From the NCBI GenBank assembly GCA_963377175.1, contig CAUJNA010001240.1:1-64000 (forward strand): 64,000 nucleotides of DNA, written 5' to 3'. The position numbers and the translations under genes are program-made. The stretch comes from Effrenium voratum (Eukaryota > Sar > Dinophyceae > Suessiales > Symbiodiniaceae). The notes beneath the pieces were generated by a model. It made no database searches, was not told the DNA's origin, and saw only the letters and a list, made by a program, of their open reading frames with translations. Below are positions 55,415 through 64,000 of this stretch, one piece after another (the first letter of the stretch is position 1; every line of letters begins with the position of its first letter).

Positions 55415-55503
55415 GGATGGACGAAATCCTGCACAACCATTGTTCGTTGCCATTACAGGGAAAACATCTGAATGGTGGTGCGAAATGGATTTCGCAACCA
55501 TCC
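55415..55503 (-). mobile_element. Short inverted-repeat element, family H, copy 2
   Basis: GGATGGACGAAATCCTGCAC on the left and GGTGGTGCGAAATGGATTTC then GCAACCATCC on the right are long inverted repeats. In orientation it is the reverse of the copy at 36633-36755. Length 89 bp. Confidence 0.8.
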
Positions 55504-56475
55504 ACAGCATCATTTTGGATCCGAGGAGCCGCACAGGCTTCGTTAATGACATCCTCGCGCGCGTCCCCCGAGAGGCCGTCGCTCTTCATCAGGCGATGAC
55601 ACACCTACGGTCTGCTACAGGCTCCATTGGCTCGCGTTGCTGTTTGGCATTGTGTTGTCGTGTTTGTGTTTTGTGTGTTTTGGGTGGTTTTTGCTTTTTG
55701 TTGTTCTTGTGGTTTCTTTTTCCGGAGGGTACTCGGTTGAGGTTGGTTTGAGGGGTAACCGGCTACCCAAAACCACAATTTGTGGGGTCCTCTATGGTCC
55801 CCATGTTGACACCCAGAAAAGGAGATTCTCTCGAAATATGAGGGGACCCCGGGTCTATAAAAGTGACATCCTCAACATGACCCTCTAAATGGTGGCGAAA
55901 GTACGGGCTTCCCAGACCCAGAAGCCCTCAACAATACCAGGGACCCGAGGAGCCATACCCCAAACGCCCCCCCCCCTACCTGCAAGGCCTTGAAAAGGCT
56001 CACGAGAAGTCAGCCGAAAACCTTCAAGGAAAATGCCCGGTTACTCCTCTTGCCGATCGATCCACTGGATGTACTCTTGGAACATGGGCTTCCCAAAACT
56101 GGCGCCACACCTGCAAGCTCAGCTTTCCACCCATACACCGGTGTTAACGCAACAGGCGGGCTGTGGGAAAGGGGTGTTTGGAGGGTTGTGTGTGAGAGCA
56201 CCCAGTTCTTGTATGGATATGTCTTAGAGGGACCCCCCGAAAATGAGTGGTATACCTTTGGCTGCCTTTAAAACTACCCTCTCCTGAAAACGCCAGTAGG
56301 GGCTTATGGTGGAAACCACTGTCCGGGACTGCACATGGGATTTCCCACGAATCGGAAGGGGTGTTCAGGTTGCACGTTGGAAGAGTACCTTCCTCCCTGC
56401 GCGGTGTATCCCATATCTTTACATTGCCATACCTTGCCTTGTCATACCGCATCGCCTCCGTATCATCACGCATTG

Positions 56476-56580
56476 GGGTTTGGCTCAAATTGATGTGCCA
56501 AAATGGCACCAAAAGGTACATGGAGCCCCGAAGACTAAGGCCTGCGTAACCCCAGCTCTTTAATTTTGAGCCACAGCCAC
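56476..56580 (+). mobile_element. Short inverted-repeat element, family B, copy 5
   Basis: Left end GGTTTGGCTCAAATTGATGT, interior CAAAATGGCACCAAAAGGTA, CATGGAGCCCCGAAGACTAA and GGCCTGCGTAACCCC, right end AATTTTGAGCCACAGCCA. The termini are inverted repeats with mismatches. Confidence 0.7.
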
Positions 56581-57117
56581 AGCCGGGCCGCTTCCTAGAG
56601 TCAGCTGAGTCACACTCAAACCTGGCATCGCAAAAAAAAAACAGAGGAACCGTAAAGGTTGTCCCTCCCCCATCTTGAGACATATCCACATGCGGTCAAA
56701 GGCTATGGCGGAAGCAACCGTTGACCTGTGACCATGGGGGCTAGCCCTGGAGAAGCCCAGGAGTCGGCTTGGACGCCCTATCTGGTCCACCTGAACATGT
56801 GTCCTGAGAAGCAAGTGGGTTCCTTTCAGTGGGATATGCAATGAGTTACAGAACCAAGCTGTATCTGTTGAAGAGCCTTGCGACACCATTATGCATCTCC
56901 AGGACGATAGGAACCTCACAGCGATCTTACAACAAACATCCGGCATAGAACCAATCTAAACCGGTGGAACCCATCTATTTCTAACCAAAACCGATCAAAA
57001 GGACACCCATGCTAAAGGTCCCCCATTTTGAGAGATTCTTCTTTTCCGAAAGCTCCCACAGTTTACGATCCTTGGATCAACTTCCTTGGCAGCAAACAAC
57101 TCTGCTTCTTGCAGGAC

Positions 57118-57150
57118 CCCCACCCCCCCCCCCACCCCCCCCCCTACCCC
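57118..57150. repeat. C-run with interruptions
   Basis: Near-homopolymeric C tract broken by A and T (CCCACCCCCCCCCC pattern), G-rich on the minus strand. Confidence 0.85.
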
Positions 57151-57555
57151 ACGAAAAATGAACGTATCCCACAAAAAAGAAAACTGATGAAGCTAAACTC
57201 AAAATGTACAACTCACAAATGAAGAACTCACAAGCTAAAGAAGATGCCTAGATCATAATTCGGCTTAGCCTAGCTACGTTTCCGCACGTGGCGATTGAGA
57301 AAGCAAACAACTTTTTGCAGCAGCAGCACCCCCACAATGAACAACTCTCAACAAGCTAAAAATGATGCCAAGAAAAAGCAGTTTGTCGTCAACCCACACA
57401 GCACGGGAACGAGCGAGCCGACCGCTCGAGCGGTCACCAAGCCGCTGTGTGGTGCGCATCGATAAAGGCCACCACGGTGAAGAGGTCGAAGGAAAGGCCC
57501 CCACTCACCGTGACGGGTGCAAACCTGGGACAATTGTTATAGATTTTAAGTGTAA

Positions 57556-57618
57556 TATGTATATATATATATACATATAGGGTATGTGCATATATATATA
57601 TATATATGTGTGTGTGTG
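57556..57618. repeat. (TA)n/(GT)n microsatellite
   Basis: TATATATATATATACATATA, GGGTATGTGCATATATATAT, then GTGTGTGTGTGTA. This is the longest of the AT-dinucleotide tracts in the right half. Confidence 0.9.
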
Positions 57619-59967
57619 TACATTGTTCAATTCGCCAAGCTACAAATTAACAAATGTATTAATTGAATATATGAGTGGACATAAGTTTAATAAACATGAA
57701 TTAAATGAAATATTCGAGGGAGCTGGAAATCCGAAAATCCCTTCTGGGCGGGGTGGTTTGGGGGGGAGGGGATAAGACACCTGAAGGAACCCGAAAAAAA
57801 CCTTAGGAAACCTTGAGGAACCCCAAGACACCCAAGGAAACCAAAAAAAAAAACAGGGCTCTTAAACACCCCACCCCCCACCCCCACCCATCCACCCGCT
57901 AAACAGCCCATAACAATAAGCCAAAATAGTGTGTTCCAATCCACATGTGCCCAACGTTGCTGTGTCTTGCGTAGCCACCTAAGCATGAACAGAACCGCAA
58001 AAAGAAACATGCCAGGAGCAGTGATGGTATCCCCAAGTGGCTCGTCTTTGAGCTGATACCCCAGTTTTAGTGGTGTTACAGGAAAACCAACAGGAAAACC
58101 AGCAGTTTGGGGGGGGGGGGTCCCTACAAAACGACACACCCACAAAAGAACCCCTGTGCTGATCTCAGTGCAGGGTGCGCAAAGTAGGGCGACAGCATCT
58201 CACGGACCTCGGAATCGCTCAATCCCAGTAGATCCCAGGCTTTTCACCAGCAAGGCAAGCAGCAAGCTTCCCATCTGACAACGGATGGACAAGTTCCTGG
58301 TGACCGATACAAGGAAACGTCATTGGGGGCCATAACGAACTCCTGTCCAAGCCAATAGGACACGACTTAAAAACACATGGGTCGTGTCCATTTTGCTTGA
58401 GGGACAGATACAAGAATCCCTCAGCAAATTGACGATTGTACGCTCTTGCGATTTGCAACGCGGCGGTTCTATTCTCAACGGCTGGTGTTTTTTTTCTTTT
58501 CGCTTGAACCCCAAATTGGCCATACTTCACTTGCCCCACGGTTTCACCCGGGTTGCGTGCGTGCCAAGATGAATACACCCCTCAATATGGGAGTGGTCCC
58601 CTCCAGTGGTCTGAACCCCCACCGGACACCTGGATGCGCCGAATTCTTTTCGGGCGCCCTGCCGGGCCTGCCATCCACGGGAAGGTGATGGGAAGGTTTT
58701 CAGGGCCCGCTTTTTCCGGAGGTGGTCCTTGAAAAGGGAAACACGGGGCCATTTTTTTCCTTGACAACCTGCTCATTCGGAGAACTGAGCTGAAACATGG
58801 CTAGGCCTTCAAGCAATACCAAAAAAAACCTCGACTTCTTGCTGCTCGCCCTTGGCAATTGCCCGGCAACTTTTTTGCGGGATCCGACTCTGCGGACTCA
58901 CGGGTCCCTGTCGGTATCAACGAGTACTCAAGGAGTGACAAAAAACATCAAGAGGGAATGAGGACATGACCAAGAACCATCTCTTATATCTTCTCCGTTC
59001 CTTTCACACTAAACTCTTTCCCATCCGCCTGCTCCTCTTCTGAGAAGCAACACAATCCAGACAAGTCAGCATAGGCAACAGCCATCTTTCACCAGGTGTC
59101 TCATGGGTGGTTTCCTCGCAATCCCGTGGCTTGCTTTCCACACCTTGCGCGTGAATGCCCTTGTGGACCCCCAAGCTCAGCCCGGCCTTCACCAGAATGC
59201 TGCCTCTGCCTCGCGAATGGCCGATTCTGGAGAAACGGAAATCTCTAGGGGGTTGATTTCCCATTCTTTTCAACCGTCGTTCGAGGAAAAAGAAAAAAAA
59301 GCTGTTTCCCTGGGTTTCCGGAGGTTTCCTAGAAAGAAGGATCCCTGGAAAGAATGAGGAATGCACGCCTGGAAAATCAGACGCTTCCCATCTGCAGTCA
59401 CTGTCGTGTCCCTGTTTCCACTTGCCAGGGTTGCATTTTGGGGTTACTATATTTTTGACTCACAGCAAAAAAACGCCAAACCTTCCGAGCCAGAAAAGCG
59501 CCTGCTGTTTCGTTGGACATTCGGGCGCATTTTTTAGGTCTCCCAGTTCAACACCTCCGAGTCGCCGCGTGGAAGCCTCCCCCTTAAAAAGTCGCCGTTT
59601 CGGGGACCCGGAATCCCCAGCAAAAAAAAAAGAACGGCGGCGGTAGGAAGCTTAGCACAAGCTAAGCAGGCTCAAAACCTGTTTCTAGAGATGCAAAAGT
59701 GCAAAGAGGCGAATGAAACACCCTCTATTGAATAATCTGCGAGGCGTTTTCATGGGTCCTCGTGACTTCGGGGATCCCAAAAACTTCCTGCAAGGCTCAT
59801 GGCGCATGACCCCAATGCAACCGCCGGTTCCCGTCCCATGCTTCACCTGCGAGAGTGGGCCTGCGTTTCAAATATCGCAAGGCAGCCCTGGGAAGGAAAA
59901 GCAACATGCAGATGGGCGGGGGATCCTTTGTTCCAGGATTCGCACCGGGACCCGAAATGGCTAGTCT

Positions 59968-60025
59968 CGGTGTTTGCTGTTGGTGTTCCTTTAAAGCCAA
60001 TAAAGAAGGGTACCCTCAAAAACAT
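59968..60025 (+). repeat. Hairpin repeat, family D, copy 5
   Basis: CGGTGTTTGCTGTTGGTGTT, CCTTTAAAGCC and AAGAAGGGTACCCTC repeat the family order and fold imperfectly; CTTTAAAG is a small perfect palindrome. Confidence 0.55.
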
Positions 60026-60462
60026 ACACATTGAAAGGAGCTGACCAAATTTCTTCCCTGTTGGTTTCATCACGCTTTGAGCTGTTCGGAGCAGCCCTGC
60101 CAATATTATATGGTGTGTGGCTATGCTATGGGCACCCTGAACGTTGTGATTTCCTTTTTGCTCCCCTTTTTAACGTTTAAACCAATCTTGGGTTCCCTCC
60201 AAAAACGCACACCTTTTCTGGGTGAGTCTTTTTCTTGAGCACCTTTGGGGTTAATTCTTTCGCGGAACAGGGAAACCAGGTCCCCCTAGTTTCGGATAAG
60301 CCCATGACTCCTCCGCTATGCAGCCAGGCCACGCTTCAGAAGCTGCGGCTGGAGGATCTTCCAATCCTGAGGCGCTTAGAGCAGTGAGTGCGGCGGGGGG
60401 GGGAGTTGATTGGTTTCCCCAAAAAAAGCTTAATGTCCAGGATCTCAGGGAGTGAGTAATGA

Positions 60463-60628
60463 TGACCCCCTAACAATCAACCCCTGTATATTTGAGGGGT
60501 GTCGGATTCTGGGTTCAGTGGGGAATCGTCACTTGAGGGGTACATGTTCTGGTGTCCCACTCCAACAGTGGGATTTCCCACTGAACCCAGGTCGACACCC
60601 CCCTATTGATAAACCCAATGTGGGGTCA
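60463..60628. mobile_element. Long inverted-repeat element (family I)
   Basis: A 166-bp element with long imperfect arms. Left arm (60463-60521): TGACCCCCTAACAATCAACC, GAGGGGTGTCGGATTCTGGG and TTCAGTGGGG. Right arm (60575-60628): TTCCCACTGAACCCAGGTCG, ACACCCCCCTATTGATAAAC and GTGGGGTCA. Inner words GTTCAGTGGG / CCCACTGAAC pair perfectly. The loop holds CAGTGGGATTTCCCACTG, a second perfect hairpin that also repeats the arm end. It could fold as a cruciform or a stable RNA stem. No coding capacity. Confidence 0.85.
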
Positions 60629-60629
60629 A

Positions 60630-61980
60630 CATGATTGCATCGACAGGTTGGCTCAACCTTCCATCCTGCGAGTTGGAGTTGGTGCTTTCTGGGGAGCAGC
60701 TTTTCGTGGAGAAACCAAAACGAACAGGGATTCATCTAGGCCACTGAACAACCGGATCCGGATCTCCAGCTTCCCATCGCTCCAAAACTTGAGCTTCGTC
60801 TCACCCTGCCAACAGTCACCCGCTCCAAGGCTCTAAGGCTCCGTCTTCCTATGGACCTTTGGTACCTGAAGGTTGCCTAGGCCTGTTGATCAAAAGCTGC
60901 TCATCATCGCATGGGGTGAAACCCTAGGGAAGCCGCGGAAAATGATGAGACTTTCACCAATGGGAAACGTGGGCCATGGTCAGCCTGAGGCCTCTAACGG
61001 AATTTTGCGCAACCCCCATATAGGCCTTATCCTTAAACAAGGTGGAACACCCAAGTATCAAAGGAAGCTTAGAAAAGGCGAAGTCCAACTCAAGCTGGGT
61101 GAGTTTCCCCTTGGCCCGGACAAAAGAAAACATCTCGGGGGTTCTTTGTTTAGGAGACCGCCTTAAATGGGTGTTTTCCATTTGGTTCCCCTGTAAATCC
61201 ACCAAGGGTGCTCTCAAAAATGACAAAAACCCAGCTTCCCTTTACCCAGCGTGACTCCAGAACCCAACCACTAAACCAGCGGTGAACTGCAAAACCCAAC
61301 CACTGAACCGACCAAAAACACCGAAAAACCCAAGTCTATCCGTCATTCCGCTGGGACCCGGATCCGTGCCATCTTTTTGGGGTGCGAGGCGCGCTCAAGC
61401 AAGTGTGCAGTGCCCAAAACCCTTTTACTTCTGTTTCAACCAGCATGGCGATAAATTTACATAGCCCTTGCTGTAACCCTTGTCAATCCAGGTAGGCAAA
61501 ACCAATGACCATTGGGGATGTTGGGTGCCCGTGTTGGACACCACCAAGGCTACAAAGATATTTCTGCCGAAACCGCGCGTGGTTGAACCTCCTCCTATGG
61601 CCAAGAGGGATCAGGTTCGCCTGGAATTCCTAGATGCCCTGATGGTTTCTCTTGGCTGTAGCTGCTCCCCTAATAGTTTCACTTGTGGCTTAAATGCAAA
61701 CCCAAACAACCTTTCACCCACTAAAACACCTCAAAACCCAAGTTGATCCGTTTTTCGCCCGGAAAAAAACACACCGCGTTCCTTTTGGACGGAGGTGTTC
61801 CGCCCGGATCCGCGCGGATCCCCCAGAGCCGCGCGAATCCCGGACGGCCCCCGCTCCCCGCTCTTCGGGGTGCGAGGCGCGCTCAAGCCCAGCGCCGCGA
61901 AGTCGTCCGCCGCGTCCACGGAGCCCAGCAGCAGCTCAGCGCCTCGGACGGAGCAAACCGGACTCCCCCGGTTGCTTCTC
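60630..61980. other. No gene recognised; duplicated GC-rich patch
   Basis: GGGGTGCGAGGCGCGCTCAA occurs at about 61378-61397 and 61866-61885. Similar words upstream of each (AAAACCCAAGT, ACCCGGATCCG or CCCGGATCCGCG) suggest a duplicated patch of about 100-150 bp. A family-D hairpin lies at about 61168-61218. No protein domain is seen. Confidence 0.5.
61168..61218 (+). repeat. Hairpin repeat, family D, copy 6
   Basis: TGGGTGTTTTCCATTTGGTT and CCCCTGTAAATCCACCAAGG then GTGCTCTCAAAAA follow the family order. The inner GGTT..AAATCC stem is weak. Confidence 0.5.
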
Positions 61981-62017
61981 ATCGAACGATTCGTTGGTGG
62001 GTGGGTTGTTGGTGTGC

Positions 62018-62096
62018 TTTGCTTGGTTGGTTGGTTGGTTGGTTGGTTGGTTGGGGGGTGGGTGGGTGGGTGGGTGGGTGGGTTGGTGGGTTGGTG
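62018..62096. repeat. (GGTT)n then (GGGT)n microsatellite
   Basis: About eight GGTT units at 62024-62052 followed by GGGT units to about 62096. The G-rich plus strand (four or more GGG runs in a row) has potential to form a G-quadruplex. Confidence 0.9.
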
Positions 62097-62142
62097 GCTG
62101 GGTTGGGGGGTGGATTAGTTGGTGGGTTTGTTGCTGGTTTGG

Positions 62143-62260
62143 TTTGTTTGGTTGCTTGGTTGCTTGGTTGCTTGGTTGCTTCGTTGCTTGGTTGCTTGGT
62201 TGCTTCGTTGCTTGGTTGCTTGGTTGCTTCGTTGCTTGGTTGCTTGGTTGCTTGGTTTAT
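62143..62260. repeat. GCTTGGTT minisatellite
   Basis: About 14 copies of the 8-bp unit GCTTGGTT, with GCTTCGTT at regular positions giving a 24-bp higher-order pattern. The frames it opens (VAWLLGCL repeats) are not genes. Confidence 0.9.
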
Positions 62261-63530
62261 CCGCCGCCAGTTTGCGTCGGAGCTTTTGCATCGAACGCTT
62301 TGGGCCCCGGGTGTTTGCCTTTTCTCATCGGAAGCCGCAAGGAAAAAACACAACCGCCAGGGGTCCAACCCCAGGCATGAAAACCACCAAAAGAAGGGCA
62401 AGGACCCGACTTAGATGATGGAACTCCTTAGGTCACGGTGGTTAGATTTTGAACCCCGAGGTAGAGGAACCAAGCTTCTTTGGAGGAAATTAGTTGATTC
62501 AATCACCTGGAATTGATGTGTTTGGCGTTTGGAGAACAAAAAAGGTGAGAAAAAAAATATCGAAGATGTTTTAACAGGGTTTTCAGTGGTCAGGGGACTT
62601 TGTCCGGGGTTGTTTTAGGGTATGGGTGGTTGCAAGTCCTCCTCGGGCAAGGAAGTTCTTTAAAAGCTGAGTCCGACAAGTGGGGTTCGGACAGTCCTAA
62701 CGGCAAGCCGAACCTGCGCTTGCTCCAAAAGGCTTCGGTGTGCTTCCTGATTTGCTCCGAAGATGCAAGAAAATGCGGTGTCTGCCCGGGCATTCTGTGC
62801 TTCCGATTGTGTTTTCCTTGAGCTGTCCCGGAAACAAAAGGAGGTGGTTGACAAACAATAGAGGTTAACTTCACAACACTTGGTATGGGCTAGCAAAGAC
62901 GGTGTTTCTTGCAGCCCACCAAAAATGAACAGAGCCAACAAGCCTGAAAACCTAAACACATGCCAACAACCGTGACGTTAAATATGTTTTCCGGCAATTG
63001 CCCAACCCTGGTTACCCTGCTTGGGGTTGGGGTTCGGCGCAAGTTCTGGGGATTGCCATTCTCGTCCAGGGAAACCGGGTGCAACCAGCCGTGCCTTCCG
63101 CGCGGATAGGCAGCATACCGCAGTCCATGAGGCGGATGTACTCCGCGCCTAGCGATTTTGCCCAAGAAATTTAGGCGAGACCTGTCTTGAGGAACAGCAA
63201 AGGCCGGTTTAAATATGTTGAAGCAACTTTTCACACCATGTCATGAGGAAAACAGGGGCTGGCTGTTTAAGCACGTACTGCCTGCTGATTCGCAGCATGA
63301 TCCATGACCCTTCGTGTCACTATCGCTCCACATGGGACAAAAGGCGCGCCCTCTGGTTCCACCCAAGACCAGCAAATGGATGCTTTAGAGGAAAGGGCAA
63401 CCAACCTCTTCTTGGACCCGCAAAACGAACAAGCAAAGGGGCCACTTCAAGACCGCATAGTCAAATAATTCAATACCGGGGCTGCTTGACCCGCGATGCC
63501 TGAGCAAACATCGTGAAAAAACTCGAGTAA
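62261..63530. other. No gene recognised
   Basis: Mixed sequence with short open frames on both strands (up to 114 codons) and no domain or clear repeat. The words CAGCCCACCAAAAATGAACA near 62911 resemble CAGCCCACTAAAAGTGAACA near 53361 and may mark another worn dispersed repeat. Confidence 0.45.
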
Positions 63531-63536
63531 ACATGA

Positions 63537-63538
63537 TG

Positions 63539-63604
<66 letters not shown>
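63537..63604. repeat. (ATG)n microsatellite
   Basis: About 22 pure ATG (GAT) triplets. The minus strand reads poly-His. Confidence 0.95.
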
Positions 63605-63629
63605 GACGAGGATGACGATGCCGACAACG

Positions 63630-63908
63630 ATGATGCTGCTGTTGCTGCTGATGCTGCTGATGCTGCTGATGCTGCTGATGCTGCTGATGATGCTGCTGAT
63701 GCTGCTGATGGCTGCTGATGCTGCTGATGCTGCCGATGCTGCCGATGCTGCCGATGCTGCCGATGCTGCCGATGCTGCTGTGCTGCTGATGCTGCTGATG
63801 CTGCTGATGCTGCTGATGCTGCTGATGCTGCTGATGCTGCTGATGCTGCTGATGCTGCTGATGCTGCTGATGCTGCTGATGCTGCTGATGCTGCTGATGC
63901 TGCTGCTA
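63630..63908. repeat. (ATGCTGCTG)n 9-bp minisatellite
   Basis: About 28 copies of ATGCTGCTG, with an inner block of ATGCTGCCG at about 63727-63775 and few other variants. It gives Met-Leu-Leu repeats on the plus strand and Ser-Ser-Ile repeats on the minus strand (63470-63982 stays open for 170 codons). A coding role is unlikely without flanking domain sequence. Confidence 0.95.
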
Positions 63909-64000
63909 CTTAACACTGGTGCTGTCATTTGCATGTCCAGGACCAGCAAAAAATGACACGCTTGCGGAGCATATCCTTTCAAAACTACAGTGGTGAATCG

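Larger units (their letters stand above)
55510..60460. other. No gene recognised; scattered short repeats
   Basis: Besides the family-B copy at 56476, this stretch has a C-run at 57118-57150, an AT/GT microsatellite at 57556-57618, a G-run at 58111-58120 and a family-D hairpin at 59968-60025. Frames stay under 182 codons and show no domain. Confidence 0.5.

Noticed and set aside
62119..62418. Membrane-protein-like Leu/Val/Trp frame
   Set aside because: The hydrophobic repeats come from the GCTTGGTT array, not from distinct membrane segments.
63470..63982. Ser-Ser-Ile repeat protein with poly-His tail
   Set aside because: Pure triplet and 9-bp repeat translation; the opposite strand is equally open.

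Overview
The window looks like intergenic or intronic DNA from a large, repeat-rich protist genome, most probably a dinoflagellate (Symbiodiniaceae, Polarella or Prorocentrum type). Three things suggest this. The only long protein-like sequence, at 22-25.8 kb, is a reverse transcriptase plus restriction-like endonuclease whose motifs I associate with dinoflagellate retroelements. No compact run of host genes can be read in 64 kb. Short inverted-repeat elements, minisatellites and AT-dinucleotide tracts fill much of the sequence. I recognised no spliced-leader relic, rRNA or tRNA, so the taxonomic call is an inference.

Layout. 1-14.27 kb: GC-rich sequence with a (GT)n start, pyrimidine tracts, a few short inverted-repeat elements and an 11-bp minisatellite. 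14.27-17.54 kb: a sharply AT-rich island with decayed viral-type genes. The clearest is an rve/DDE integrase of the Polinton-like virus (PLV) or virophage type, beside several frameshifted small genes on the minus strand. 17.55-20.1 kb: GC-rich again, with at most a few candidate exons. 20.1-21.0 kb: a minisatellite built on GGGAGACA. 21.0-21.5 kb: a second AT-rich scrap holding a degenerate FtsK/HerA-type packaging ATPase like those of PLVs. 21.75-29.83 kb: an E-box-rich, alternating purine-pyrimidine satellite, interrupted at about 21.98-25.86 kb by a non-LTR retrotransposon with two frameshifts and a poly(A) tail. 29.84-32.89 kb: an 85-bp minisatellite with an internal segmental duplication. 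33-64 kb: a mosaic of at least six families of roughly 60-170-bp terminal-inverted-repeat or hairpin elements, with microsatellites and no recognisable gene.

No intact gene of assured function is present. The two PLV hallmarks, integrase and packaging ATPase, lie 5 kb apart and suggest remains of one or more endogenous algal DNA viruses, later broken by GC-rich insertions and repeats. The retroelement supplies an RT and an endonuclease but is frameshifted. The short inverted-repeat elements carry no transposase and would depend on enzymes encoded elsewhere. All homology statements rest on motif reading; no database search was made.
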